Source: Sphingomonas faeni
GTDB lineage: Bacteria > Pseudomonadota > Alphaproteobacteria > Sphingomonadales > Sphingomonadaceae
NCBI RefSeq assembly: GCF_003053745.1
Contig: NZ_QAYE01000009.1
Location: 124,001-188,000 of the forward strand
Direction: 5' to 3'
DNA: 64,000 nt
The notes beneath the pieces were generated by a model. It worked only from the letters and a program-made list of their open reading frames with translations. It made no database searches and was not told where the DNA came from. Both the position numbers and the translations under genes were made by a program. Shown here piece after piece: positions 1 through 8,692 of this stretch (the first letter of the stretch is position 1; every line of letters begins with the position of its first letter).

Positions 1-1901
1 TTGGTATCCGGGGCGGCATTATCAAACAGCGCCGACGTCATGTAGAACGTCAGTTCCTTGGCGGTGATCGTCTGGGCAACAGCCGGATCGAACTCGCTCC
101 CGTCGGCGAACGCCTTGAACTCGGTCATTACCTGGTTGCCGTGGCTGATGCCGCCCGAATAGTCCGCGCGGCCCGGTTGCATCACCGCCGTCTCGATCTC
201 CGATTGTCGGGTAAGCTGCGCAACGATCGTCTGCAAATAGCTCGCGTCCAAAGATACGTCGTACTGCCCCGAGTTGCGCCAGACGTCGACCTTCGGGCCT
301 TTGGTGAGATCCGTGTTCAAGCTCCGCAAGAATCTCCATGCAGTCCAGCGGGCTTTCGCGCCCGGAACATAGATGTTCATCGAGCCGATGCCGCCATTCG
401 TTGGGGCGACCTTTGCAATCACCAAGCTGTTGTCGCGCGCGATGCTTGCAACCTCTAGCCGGTAGGCACCACCGCCGTAGATCTGGTCCAGTGGCGAAGC
501 CGAGGATCCGCTGGTCGTGTGGCTGAACAGGACGATCTTGTTGCCGCTCTGCCAGCCACTATTCGCGCCTGCAGCCAGATTGTTCACCACCGTTGGAACA
601 ACACGGGTCAGGCTGCCGGCAGGCTGGTCGTCCAAGTTGGCGACGATCGCCTGATTAGCGCCAAGCACCACGTCGGCCAGGCCGTCGATCCGATACTCGA
701 TGCTGCCCGTGGCGTTTTCCTTCCAGACGCGGCCCTGGCTGATCGAAACCGTCACGGTGCCGTTGCCGTTGTTGACCAGCTTGAAGATGCGGCCGTCGAC
801 CGTTCGGCGCGTGCGCAGCGTGCTGGTCGCCAACGCCGAAGTGTCGGGGACCGGCAGGTGCAGCACGTAAGGTCCGCCGCCGTAAATCTGATCGATAGGC
901 AGCCCGGCATCGGTGTTGGCGTTCGCGAACAGCACCAGCTTGTTGCCGCTCTGCCATCCGGCATTCGCAACCGAGGCGGGGTTGCCGACATACGGCACCA
1001 CCCGCCCCGATGCGTTTACCGCGCTATCGAGATCGACCATCAGTGCCTGCCCGTTGGGGATGACGACGTTGGTGACGCCGTCGATCTTGTACAAAGGATT
1101 GCCGGCATTGTTCTCGGCGTACACGCGGCCCTGCGATGCCGAGATCGTCAGCGCGTTAGGTGCTGCGGATAGCGCGTAGATCCGGCCGGTGACATTGTAG
1201 CGGGCGCGGCGCGTGTTGAGATCGAGCGGCGTCGTATCGGGGACCGGCAAGTTCAGGCGGTAAGCGCCACCGCCGTAGATCTGGTCGATCGGGAGGCCGC
1301 TCGAACTGGTCGTATGCGAGAAAAGCACGACCCAGTTTCCCGACTGCCACCCGACGCTGCCAACGGATCCGAGGTTGACGACAGTCGGCGTCAACCGACC
1401 GTTGCTGTCGACGGCACTGTCAAGGTCGACGACCAGCGCCCGATTCGCCGAAAGGACGACGTCAGCGATCCCGTTCACACGAAACGACGGCGAGCCGGCT
1501 TGGTTTTCGTCCCATATGCGGCCCTGCGAGGCGGAGATCTTGATCGTGCCGTCGAGGTTGTTGGTCAGCGCATACACCCGCCCATCCGAGATGCGGCGCG
1601 CGCGCTTCTCGCTGTTCGCCGTGAGCTGCTTCATCTCGCCTTCAGTGAGTTCGCCGGCCCACGTCAGCAGATCGGCCGCGAGTGTATAGGTACGGCCTGT
1701 GATGCCCGCCGTATCGGCCGCCAGAACTTTCACGCGCATCCCTGCCTCGCGGCGCGCAGCTGGGATCGCATCGCGATCGGCTGCTGTGGCGGTCGCACGA
1801 TAGCCGCCCTGGCCGAACTCTTCGCGGTGGGTGGGATATTGATCAGCCGTATCGAACGGCGTGATCGGAGCCGCGACATTGGTGCCGAGGATAGTGCTCA
1901 T
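1..1901 (-). CDS. Phage tail/fibre-associated protein with three tandem repeats (3' end outside window)
   Basis: An open frame of 633 codons starts at ATG 1901 and runs off the left edge without a stop. Its first four bases overlap the stop of the SGNH tail gene (ATGA). Residues about 100-490 contain three degenerate repeats of roughly 130 residues, each with the signatures SQGR(V/I)(W/Y), GWQSGN and DQIYGGG. The repeats are followed by a non-repeated segment ending in MTSALFDNAAPDT at the edge. The position after the collar fibre and SGNH proteins suggests a receptor-binding or tail-tip component; this is inferred from context because I do not recognise the family. Confidence 0.75.
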   Translation of the reverse strand, partial: MSTILGTNVAAPITPFDTADQYPTHREEFGQGGYRATATAADRDAIPAARREAGMRVKVLAADTAGITGRTYTLAADLLTWAGELTEGEMKQLTANSEKRARRISDGRVYALTNNLDGTIKISASQGRIWDENQAGSPSFRVNGIADVVLSANRALVVDLDSAVDSNGRLTPTVVNLGSVGSVGWQSGNWVVLFSHTTSSSGLPIDQIYGGGAYRLNLPVPDTTPLDLNTRRARYNVTGRIYALSAAPNALTISASQGRVYAENNAGNPLYKIDGVTNVVIPNGQALMVDLDSAVNASGRVVPYVGNPASVANAGWQSGNKLVLFANANTDAGLPIDQIYGGGPYVLHLPVPDTSALATSTLRTRRTVDGRIFKLVNNGNGTVTVSISQGRVWKENATGSIEYRIDGLADVVLGANQAIVANLDDQPAGSLTRVVPTVVNNLAAGANSGWQSGNKIVLFSHTTSGSSASPLDQIYGGGAYRLEVASIARDNSLVIAKVAPTNGGIGSMNIYVPGAKARWTAWRFLRSLNTDLTKGPKVDVWRNSGQYDVSLDASYLQTIVAQLTRQSEIETAVMQPGRADYSGGISHGNQVMTEFKAFADGSEFDPAVAQTITAKELTFYMTSALFDNAAPDT

Positions 1902-4387
1902 GCGAAGGTGACCTCAATGGAAGCGCCCGTTTGCGGCGTGTTGAAGACGAGGATGTTCATCGGCACGGTGGCACCGCTGGCGTTGATCACGTCGCGGGTC
2001 GTCACGGTGAAATCAGTGAAGCTCAGACCACCGACCTTGACGCTGGTCAGTGCGCCGAGCGCGGCCGGCCAGGCGAAGGTTGGACGTCCGCCGCCAGTCG
2101 CATCGAAGATGATCGTGCGGGCGCGAGACGTAGCAAAACCTTGCGAGGGGAACTCGCGAAGGACTGCATTGCTCGGGGCGCTGCCGGCGGAGATGCCGGC
2201 GTACCACTTGGGAAGGAAGCGGAGGGTCGCGCTCGCCGTCCTGGTCGCGCCGATCGCGCCGGCCGGCGCGGCGGTATCGGTCGCGGTGAAGTCGAACGTT
2301 GTATCCGTCGCAAAGTTTGCCACGACGTTTTTGCCGCGATCGTTTGCGGTCAGCGCTGTTGCAATGCCGCCCGTTCGCATCAGCGTCTGAACGGTGGGCG
2401 GTACCCCCTCGATCGTCCAGGCAAGCGCCACGTTTGCGACCGTCGCACCGACCTCGGCAAACACGGGGTTGGCGCTGAACCCACGGACATTCAAACCTGA
2501 GTAGTCAAGCCGCGCGATCGCGTCCGAGAGGTCCGCCATTGAATCACGAACCACGCGTGCAATCGCCACGTCCGATGTCTGGTCGCCCCCGCCGATCGCC
2601 GTGATAGCGAAGTCGGTCGTTTGCGTGACGGCGTTGGGCAACGCCTGAGCCTGCAGCGCGCTGTCCACGAAGTCGGCGACCGCGAGATCGCCGGTCCCGT
2701 CGCCGTACATGTGGAGCAAGTCGTAAGACCCGTCCGCCCTGCGGCGCAGGTTACGCGGCGTGAAACCCTTAGCGACGTCGTCGAGCGCTTCTGGCGAACC
2801 GTCGTTCCGATCCTGCAGGAACTTTAGGAAACGCCGGCCATCGGCATGTCGCGCCACAAGTCCGGGGAACATGGCTTCGGTGCGCGCATTGGCGGACTCC
2901 ATGGCGGTGTATGGCGTGCCAGCACCGCGCGCGAGCCAGTTGTCCCCTTCTGCCGTATTGGCCGACGGGATGATCGGGATCAGTAGGACCCGGCACCCGC
3001 GCGCCTGAAGGAATGCGACGATCAGCTTCAGATCGATCCACATCTGCGGATTGGTATAATCCCCGTATGCGTTCGCGACGCCGCTGAAGAAGTAATTGTT
3101 GCCGAGCCAGATGACGCAAATACGACCGGGCACGGACAGTTCGAAGTCTGGCACGAACGTCACCGGACCATCGAACGTGATCGCCGTCTGTCCTGGCGCC
3201 TGCGTCACAACATAGGCGAAGCTGGCACCGTTCGGCGCGGACACGGTCGCGCGGCGCGTCACGCCGTTGCGCGTGAGGTATCCGCTCATGGCCATGCCCG
3301 ATACGACGCCCGGATCGCCGGTCGTCAGGAACGCGGCTGGGTTATTGCCGTCGATCACCGCGCCGTTGATAAGCGATACGGCTACGCTCCCGTTCGCCGG
3401 CACTGCCCCGGCGAGTGTCAGCACGATCGCCTTCGCACCGACGCGGTAGACCATCCGCCAATCCGACGAATAGCGCGCCACGCTAATCATGAGCTGGCGG
3501 TATCGAGCGGACAGCACCTGCGACCACCGATTGAGGACGTCGGTGCTGTCCGTCAGGCTGTTACCGATGAAGGCGTAAGGCTGCGCGAGCGAGTAGTTGG
3601 GGAAATCCATGCGTTGCGCCTGGCCATCGAGCGTGACCGTGTAGGTGCCCCACTTGACCAAGTGCCCGGTCGGTCGGCCGGTCGTTTTCCATTCGAGATA
3701 GCCGCGCGGGTTTGCATCGCTGTTGATCGCGACAGCGCGGGGGCTGACGATCTTGACGGCAGTCGCTTCGAGGAAGGTGCCGGCCGTCACCACCTGTTTG
3801 CGGTAGTTGATGACGAAACGAACCTGCACCTGGCCGTTGGTTGTCGGCGCGCCGAGAGCCAAAGTCTCGGGCAGATACGGCGCGCTGTACGTGTAGCCGA
3901 TGTCGCCGGATTGCACCTCGGCAACGGTAAGCGTTCCGTTCGCCGGCTGGATCGCGAGGACGTCGCCGGCACGCAGGGCGATTGCAGCTGCCAGCGGGAT
4001 CCGGCGATCTGTCCGCGTCCCGGTGGTCGCAAACGTGGAGAGGCTCACACGTACCAGCGCGTTGAGCGGCCCGCGGTAGACCGCCAGATTATTGAGACCT
4101 GCGGTCCTGTCGAACACGTCGATCGCGACCAGGCTGCCAGGATCCTCGACCAAGTGATGCCAGTAGATGGCACCGATGCCGACCGGCGTGCCGTCGACCA
4201 GCGCGACGCCAACAGGGCGGCCGATATAGGCGACGTCATCGACCTTCAGGTTGTCGACGGTGCCCGCAACAGCACCGGCGACCAGACCGGCGACGTTAGC
4301 GCGCATTGTTTTTCCGCCTTTGACGACAGGGACCAGCTCGTTGCCGTCCGGATCATTCAGCGCGGGGAGTTCGGAAATCTTCGCCAT
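1898..4387 (-). CDS. Phage tail protein with SGNH/GDSL-type hydrolase domain
   Basis: 829 residues. The N-terminal part (about 1-270) begins with a short ISELPALNDPDGNELVPV stretch and is probably the virion-attachment region. Residues about 271-590 carry SGNH blocks: block I FIGNSLTDS with candidate nucleophile Ser277, block III WLGNN with Asn430/431, and block V DLLH with Asp556 and His559. About 100 residues of beta-rich sequence (near 320-415) separate blocks I and III, longer than usual. The C-terminus (about 650-829) resembles beta-sandwich tail sequence. SGNH domains in tail proteins commonly de-esterify surface glycans, so a capsule or exopolysaccharide deacetylase role is inferred. 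It is four bases from the collar fibre gene and overlaps the next gene by ATGA. Confidence 0.82.
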   Translation of the reverse strand: MAKISELPALNDPDGNELVPVVKGGKTMRANVAGLVAGAVAGTVDNLKVDDVAYIGRPVGVALVDGTPVGIGAIYWHHLVEDPGSLVAIDVFDRTAGLNNLAVYRGPLNALVRVSLSTFATTGTRTDRRIPLAAAIALRAGDVLAIQPANGTLTVAEVQSGDIGYTYSAPYLPETLALGAPTTNGQVQVRFVINYRKQVVTAGTFLEATAVKIVSPRAVAINSDANPRGYLEWKTTGRPTGHLVKWGTYTVTLDGQAQRMDFPNYSLAQPYAFIGNSLTDSTDVLNRWSQVLSARYRQLMISVARYSSDWRMVYRVGAKAIVLTLAGAVPANGSVAVSLINGAVIDGNNPAAFLTTGDPGVVSGMAMSGYLTRNGVTRRATVSAPNGASFAYVVTQAPGQTAITFDGPVTFVPDFELSVPGRICVIWLGNNYFFSGVANAYGDYTNPQMWIDLKLIVAFLQARGCRVLLIPIIPSANTAEGDNWLARGAGTPYTAMESANARTEAMFPGLVARHADGRRFLKFLQDRNDGSPEALDDVAKGFTPRNLRRRADGSYDLLHMYGDGTGDLAVADFVDSALQAQALPNAVTQTTDFAITAIGGGDQTSDVAIARVVRDSMADLSDAIARLDYSGLNVRGFSANPVFAEVGATVANVALAWTIEGVPPTVQTLMRTGGIATALTANDRGKNVVANFATDTTFDFTATDTAAPAGAIGATRTASATLRFLPKWYAGISAGSAPSNAVLREFPSQGFATSRARTIIFDATGGGRPTFAWPAALGALTSVKVGGLSFTDFTVTTRDVINASGATVPMNILVFNTPQTGASIEVTFA

Positions 4388-4390
4388 GGA

Positions 4391-5392
4391 TCAGATCTTC
4401 ATGATGTAATGAAGGGACAGCGACGGCTGGGTGACGTCGACCGTGACGGTGTGGTCATGCGCCGGCACCGCATCGACGGTCGCGCGCGCGACGTGCGTGT
4501 GCATCGGATCGTTGAGCGTGACGCTGGTGACGACGTTGTTCGCGGATCCGCCGGCATCGACGTTGCGCGTCGTGGTGGTCACGGTGCTGCTAGTCGAAGC
4601 GTTCTCGACGGCGACGGTCGCGATCGGCGTGTGAGCGCCGGCGCTGCCGGTGTTCAGATCCTTCGACGTCGCACCGAACTTAGTGCCGGCTGGCGCGTCC
4701 ATCGTCGCGCCCACCGCAACGCGGCCGCGCATGTCGGGCGTCGTGATCTGGCCTTTACCATCGCCACGATCGACGACGCTGCCATCGCAGATTGCCCAAC
4801 CCTTGGGGACGGAGTCGACCGCGCCGAACCACTGCAGGATCGAGCCGGTTGGCACATGCTGTTCCAGCATAGCGCGAACGACCGCGACGGGCGCGACGCG
4901 CAGCGGATCCTCGCCAGCAAGGCCCTCGGTCTTCGTCGCCAGCTCGACCACGCCCTTCTTCGTCGTGGTCGCGGCCGGATTGAGGAAGTTCGTGCTGCCG
5001 AACGTCAGGCTGTTGATCGCGGTGGTCGGGAAGGCGAGATCGAGCGGCAGATAGAGCGTGCCGGCGAGCGGCTTCTCGACGATCGGGGTGGGTTGGCCGT
5101 AGGCTGCCAGCAGCGTGCCATCGGCAAGGATAAGGCCGAAGCCCCGCACCGTGTAGGTGACCTCTTCCGCGTCCTGGATGACGATATGCACGGTGTTGTC
5201 GCCGGCCACGATGCCGGAAACGGCGGTGACGCGGCGAAACTCGCCGGGGAGCGCGGTAAGCGTCGGGGCCGCGATGAAGTCAGCCGCGGTCAGCCCGATC
5301 GCGGCGATCGTCAGGTCGATCGGGTCGCCAAGCTGGGCGGAAGCGAAGCGTGTGATCCCCGCTTTCGTGAGGACGAGACGGAGCGCGGTCAT
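4391..5392 (-). CDS. Phage tail-collar fibre protein (P2 gpH-like position)
   Basis: 333 residues. The N-terminal 170 residues match the tail-collar fibre N-terminal pattern (LTKAGITRFASAQLGDPIDL near the start, then KKGVVELATKTEG). The centre holds a collar motif, PTGSILQWFGAVDSVPKGW followed by AICDGS, and the C-terminus has the metal-binding-type HDH cluster (VPAHDHTVTVD). The gene overlaps the stop of tail protein I by four bases. It probably links the baseplate to the distal fibre proteins encoded immediately downstream. No separate tail-fibre assembly chaperone (gpG-like) is visible next to it. Confidence 0.85.
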   Translation of the reverse strand: MTALRLVLTKAGITRFASAQLGDPIDLTIAAIGLTAADFIAAPTLTALPGEFRRVTAVSGIVAGDNTVHIVIQDAEEVTYTVRGFGLILADGTLLAAYGQPTPIVEKPLAGTLYLPLDLAFPTTAINSLTFGSTNFLNPAATTTKKGVVELATKTEGLAGEDPLRVAPVAVVRAMLEQHVPTGSILQWFGAVDSVPKGWAICDGSVVDRGDGKGQITTPDMRGRVAVGATMDAPAGTKFGATSKDLNTGSAGAHTPIATVAVENASTSSTVTTTTRNVDAGGSANNVVTSVTLNDPMHTHVARATVDAVPAHDHTVTVDVTQPSLSLHYIMKI

Positions 5393-6051
5393 AGGCTGGT
5401 GTCCAGATAGCTGCCGTCCGTGGCGTCGAGCAGCGGCTCGCCGGTCTCAGTCTGCAGATAGAAATCCCATTCGGGCGAGGTGTCGGCGACCAGGTCCATG
5501 TCCTGACGGATCTCGATGAAGCCGCGTGCGACGCCTTGGACGCCGACAGAGCCGTCCAAGGTCAGTGCGTGGACGAGCGTCATGTGTTCGCGCAGCGGCT
5601 TTACGCGCGAGACCTCGCGGATGATGGCCTCGGCAAAAGCGGCGGTAGAGCGACGTCCGCCAGGCGCTGTCCCGTTATCGAGGACGAGCGGGAGAACGAC
5701 TTCGAAAGTGTTCGGCGCACGACGCGGCTCGGCTTCATGCCATTCGACCAGTTTGATGAGCTTGTCGAAGCGCGCCAACACCGTCTCGACCGCGAGACGC
5801 GTTCCCTTGATGCGGTGGAATGCATAGGAGGTTGCGGTCGCCTCGCGCTTATCGGCTTCTGACCAGTCCGCATCCCAGCTATCGACCGACAGCCCCCAAG
5901 CCAGCCAGAAAAGCACATCGTCCGGGCAGTTCAGCGGATCGTCGATGACGTCGACAGGCGTTGCAATGCTGCCGGCACGTACGCCGGCCTCCAAGGCTCT
6001 TTCCAGCGGTGTCGCGTTGGGCGGTAGGAGACTAGTCGTCATAGCCGCCAT
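5389..6051 (-). CDS. I: Phage tail protein I (P2 gpI family), baseplate
   Basis: 220 residues. The N-terminal half has the gpI pattern: LLPPNATPLERALE, DDPLNCPDDVLFWLAWGLSV, then a region ending HRIKGTRLAVETVL. In P2 gpI works with gpJ and gpW to build the baseplate wedge. The start at 6051 overlaps the end of gpJ by 20 bases; an alternative ATG at 6042 is equally possible. The stop overlaps the collar fibre start, so translation is probably coupled. Confidence 0.9.
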   Translation of the reverse strand: MAAMTTSLLPPNATPLERALEAGVRAGSIATPVDVIDDPLNCPDDVLFWLAWGLSVDSWDADWSEADKREATATSYAFHRIKGTRLAVETVLARFDKLIKLVEWHEAEPRRAPNTFEVVLPLVLDNGTAPGGRRSTAAFAEAIIREVSRVKPLREHMTLVHALTLDGSVGVQGVARGFIEIRQDMDLVADTSPEWDFYLQTETGEPLLDATDGSYLDTSL

Positions 6052-6925
6052 GCGTGATCGTCAGGGTAGTGCAGAGTGCAGCCTGAGTGCGGTCGCAAAC
6101 GATGTCGGTCGCGGGCGAGACGATCTCCACGCGCTGAACACCGGGCGTGGTGAGCGCAGCGTTGATGCCGGACAGCGTGACGTTGCGCCCGAGGCGACGT
6201 GCGTCGATCAAATACTTATCGAGTTGTTTGCGTGACGTTGCAATCAGCAGTGCGGGGTCGGGACCGGCGAACGTCCAAAGCCTGGCGTCGATGACGAAAC
6301 GAAGCTGCGTTGCCGCTGCCACGGTGACAAAGTCGCCAACCGGTCGAACCGCCTTGTCGGTAACAATGTCGCGTACCGCTTGCACCAGCGCCTCGGGGGC
6401 GGTGCCGTCGCCAGATCGCGACAAGACAGTGACCAGCACTTCACCAGGTGCCGGCGAAATGGCGCTGGCGTCGAGGACGTCAACGCCAGCGTCCTTCGCC
6501 CGCTTCACGTAGGCAAGCTCGGGACCGGCAGCGGCAAAGCCTTCGGGACCGAGGACGATCCGCGCGCGGAAGCTGTCATCGTCCTCGTAGACGGTTACCG
6601 CGCCGGTGGTGGCGTTGGCCGGCGTGACGACGAGGCGACCGACGCCGATCGCCGCGCCGATATGATCAAGGGTGGCACCGGTGGCGTACGCGAGCAGGCG
6701 GCCGACCAGGCGTTCCTGAAAGTCCTGGCGAAGTAACAGTTCGTCGTAAGCCGCGACCTGCATGACCTTCATGGCCGGATCGCTGTCGACGGTCGCGTCG
6801 AAGTCCGGAAGTAGCGCCTGCATTCGCGCGACTTTGCGCGCGAGGATCGTCTCATAGTCGAGCTGCTCGACGATCGTCGGCGGATCGAGCTTCGATAGAT
6901 CGACGATGGCGGTTGTGACGGTCAT
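6032..6925 (-). CDS. J: Baseplate assembly protein J (P2 gpJ family)
   Basis: 297 residues if started at ATG 6925 (MTVTTAIVDLSKL). The sequence DYETILARKVARMQALLPDFD and the following GRLLAYATGATLDHIGAAIG are typical of J-like baseplate wedge proteins. An upstream in-frame ATG at 6937 exists, but 6925 is preferred because it places the upstream palindrome exactly 47 bases from the start codon, the same spacing as for terminase P. No convincing Shine-Dalgarno sequence precedes either ATG. First gene of the baseplate/fibre operon in the window; V and W are not upstream. Confidence 0.9.
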   Translation of the reverse strand: MTVTTAIVDLSKLDPPTIVEQLDYETILARKVARMQALLPDFDATVDSDPAMKVMQVAAYDELLLRQDFQERLVGRLLAYATGATLDHIGAAIGVGRLVVTPANATTGAVTVYEDDDSFRARIVLGPEGFAAAGPELAYVKRAKDAGVDVLDASAISPAPGEVLVTVLSRSGDGTAPEALVQAVRDIVTDKAVRPVGDFVTVAAATQLRFVIDARLWTFAGPDPALLIATSRKQLDKYLIDARRLGRNVTLSGINAALTTPGVQRVEIVSPATDIVCDRTQAALCTTLTITHGGYDD

Positions 6926-6971
6926 GGCGCGGGCCATGTCGTCGGCGCGGCGAGGGCGTGGCTATGGCACG

Positions 6972-6998
6972 CTCTTGTAGAAACGCTTTCTACAAGAG
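6972..6998 (-). promoter_or_regulatory. 27-bp palindrome upstream of gpJ (candidate late-gene activator site)
   Basis: Perfect inverted repeat with 12-base arms (CTCTTGTAGAAA and its complement) around a 3-base centre. A near-identical copy lies at 13543-13569. Both are preceded by GCACG on the + strand. The TGT-N13-ACA core resembles, but is one base longer than, the TGT-N12-ACA sites bound by P2 Ogr/Delta activators. The distance to the gpJ ATG (6925) is 47 bases. Function as a late promoter element is inferred from repetition and position. Confidence 0.7.
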
Positions 6999-7040
6999 AG
7001 ATGACCTTTAGTCATGTACCGGCGCGGACCTCGAATTGGC

Positions 7041-7499
7041 CTAGCTGGGCGCGACCTGGGCAAGAATCAGATCGAGGATCCGTTGCTGTTCGGTTTCCGT
7101 CAGGCCGAGCAGCACGCGCCGGGCATAGCGTACCTTCGGTTGACCAGGTGCCGGGGCGTCCGACAGGCCGGCCTGGTGGATGCTCGCGATCCGCGATGCG
7201 CGACCGCCGAAGCCGACCCATACTTCGTCGCCGTTGCCGCCCGCCTTCAGGCTCTTAGCCATGCGCAATTTGCGGAACATCTTCTGCTGGCGAAGCTTGC
7301 CTTTCTTCCGGCCGCGATCGGGCTTGGGACGGCGTGGGGCGAACGCCGCGCCCTCGGGATCGCGCTGGGCAGCGATACGGTCCGACTGGCTCTTGCGGAT
7401 CTCGCGGCCGATCGAGCGCATCAAGCGTGCGCGTTCAGGCGCGGCGGTACGCACCAGCAGATCGCGGACTAGCTGCTCGATCGGCGCGAAGTCGTTCAT
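7041..7499 (-). CDS. S: Phage tail completion / virion morphogenesis protein (P2 gpS family)
   Basis: 152 residues from ATG 7499, which overlaps the gpR stop (ATGA). The sequence contains the basic central segment typical of gpS (SIGREIRKSQSDRIAAQRDPEG, then KPDRGRKKGKLRQQKMFRKLR) and ends with ARRVLLGLTETEQQRILDLI. In P2, gpR and gpS are needed to complete the tail and join it to the head. Last gene of the leftward O-to-S operon; a gap of about 115 bases with the palindrome follows before gpJ. Confidence 0.88.
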   Translation of the reverse strand: MNDFAPIEQLVRDLLVRTAAPERARLMRSIGREIRKSQSDRIAAQRDPEGAAFAPRRPKPDRGRKKGKLRQQKMFRKLRMAKSLKAGGNGDEVWVGFGGRASRIASIHQAGLSDAPAPGQPKVRYARRVLLGLTETEQQRILDLILAQVAPS

Positions 7500-7978
7500 C
7501 GCGTCACAATCTCGACCATGCCGGCGCCGTCCTCGATCAGGCCGGCCCATAGGTTGGTGCCGGTCGGGACGCCCGCAAAGGCGTCGTTTATAATCGGTTC
7601 GGGTAGATGCGTGACCTTAAGGCCGTTCGGCTGTTGCTCGACGCGGACCAGTTCGGTCAGGTCGATCGAGATCGTGATGTCGCACGTCTCCGCGTCGAGC
7701 AGCTCCGATTCAAACGTGAACGGCTTGCGCTGACCCTTCTCGAATAGATCAGGCTGGTTGGCAGCGATCCATGCGAGGATCGGCACCAGGAGGTTGTCCA
7801 CACTGCCCGAGTAGTCTTGCACCCATACCGAAGCGGTGTAAGAATACTCGAACGAGAGCGAGCCTGCGCGCACCGCCACACCGCCCTTGTCGACGAAAAT
7901 CTCCATCTTCTCGGGGCTGTTCCCAATTTCGGGAACAGATGCGAGTAGATGTGCGCGCAGGCTATCGAGCTTTTTCAC
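7496..7978 (-). CDS. R: Phage tail completion protein (P2 gpR family)
   Basis: 160 residues from a GTG start at 7978 (MKKLDSLRAHLLASVPEI). The GTG overlaps the Rz1-like stop by four bases (GTGA), supporting this start over longer in-frame alternatives whose extra N-terminus is arginine-rich shadow sequence. The segment FSFEYSYTASVWVQDYSG-like and the C-terminal WAGLIEDGAG fit the gpR tail completion family. Works with gpS encoded immediately downstream. Confidence 0.87.
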   Translation of the reverse strand: MKKLDSLRAHLLASVPEIGNSPEKMEIFVDKGGVAVRAGSLSFEYSYTASVWVQDYSGSVDNLLVPILAWIAANQPDLFEKGQRKPFTFESELLDAETCDITISIDLTELVRVEQQPNGLKVTHLPEPIINDAFAGVPTGTNLWAGLIEDGAGMVEIVTR

Positions 7979-8313
7979 GGTGCCGTCTTCGCGGCCGGGC
8001 AGCTGCCGGGCACGTTCCAGTTCACCAGGCGGTCGGCGCGATCGGCGTTGCCGGCGAAGGCACGGGCGAGGCGAATAATGCCGGCACGGATCTTGGTCGG
8101 AATTTGCGCGATCAGCGACGGATCCTCCGGCAGGCCCTCGGGGCGCGTAGCGCACGTAAGAAGCTCTGCCGGGGGCGTGTCCTTCACCTTCACCACGATC
8201 GGCGCTGGGATGACCGCTGGCGGTGCGTCAGCGTGCCGGGCGCAGGCCGGCAACGCCGTTAACAGCGCGAAACCAATCGCTATCGACAAGATTCGTCCGT
8301 TCAGCTTGTGCAT
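7975..8313 (-). CDS. Outer-membrane spanin lipoprotein (Rz1-like)
   Basis: 112 residues. An N-terminal signal with lipobox LTALPAC at about residues 18-24 predicts a lipoprotein. A proline-rich stretch (ADAPPAVIPAPIVVKVKDTPP) follows, then ELLTCATRPEGLPEDP, a pattern seen in LysC/Rz1-like proteins. The gene begins inside the last 86 bases of the inner-membrane spanin gene in a different frame, the classical Rz/Rz1 overlap. It should pair with the inner spanin to fuse the membranes at the end of lysis. Confidence 0.83.
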   Translation of the reverse strand: MHKLNGRILSIAIGFALLTALPACARHADAPPAVIPAPIVVKVKDTPPAELLTCATRPEGLPEDPSLIAQIPTKIRAGIIRLARAFAGNADRADRLVNWNVPGSCPAAKTAP

Positions 8314-8692
8314 CTGCCATCTCCATTCGTTGTGCGGCCGAGCTTGCTGCCTCGGCAGCAGCGCGCGCGGCGCGGGTGTCGTCGTTCTGTCGGGCGTCGT
8401 GATCGGCCATCGCCTGCGCGAGCGTGGCGGCGGTGAGCTGGTCGCTGTCGCTTTTGAATTTCACCAAGCCGGCGACCGTTTGTGCGCACCGGACACCGCG
8501 TGCGGTGTTACCCATTGCGGCGAAGTCCGCGCCCGATCCGGCGCAGATCAACTCGGCGCGGTGCCGCAGGTCGTCGCGATCGGCGCTGACCTGGCGGTAC
8601 TGGACGTACAGCCAGGCACCGACCGCAGCGACGGCGAGCAGGACGAGGAAGAAGGCCTCGGCCTTTACCTTGGCGAACAGGGTGCGGATCAT
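8228..8692 (-). CDS. Inner-membrane spanin (Rz-like)
   Basis: 154 residues from ATG 8692 (MIRTLFAKVKAEAFF). A single N-terminal membrane segment (about residues 12-30, FFLVLLAVAAVGAWLYV) is followed by a charged, alanine-rich region likely to form a coiled coil (about 85-140). The start overlaps the endolysin stop by four bases and the 3' end contains the start of the Rz1-like lipoprotein. The topology and overlap, rather than sequence identity, support the assignment. Confidence 0.8.
   Translation of the reverse strand: MIRTLFAKVKAEAFFLVLLAVAAVGAWLYVQYRQVSADRDDLRHRAELICAGSGADFAAMGNTARGVRCAQTVAGLVKFKSDSDQLTAATLAQAMADHDARQNDDTRAARAAAEAASSAAQRMEMADAQAERTNLVDSDWFRAVNGVAGLRPAR

Noticed and set aside
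3614..5410. 598-codon rightward open frame opposite the tail genes
   Set aside because: Arginine- and aspartate-rich shadow of two well-supported leftward tail genes; no ribosome site and no family pattern.
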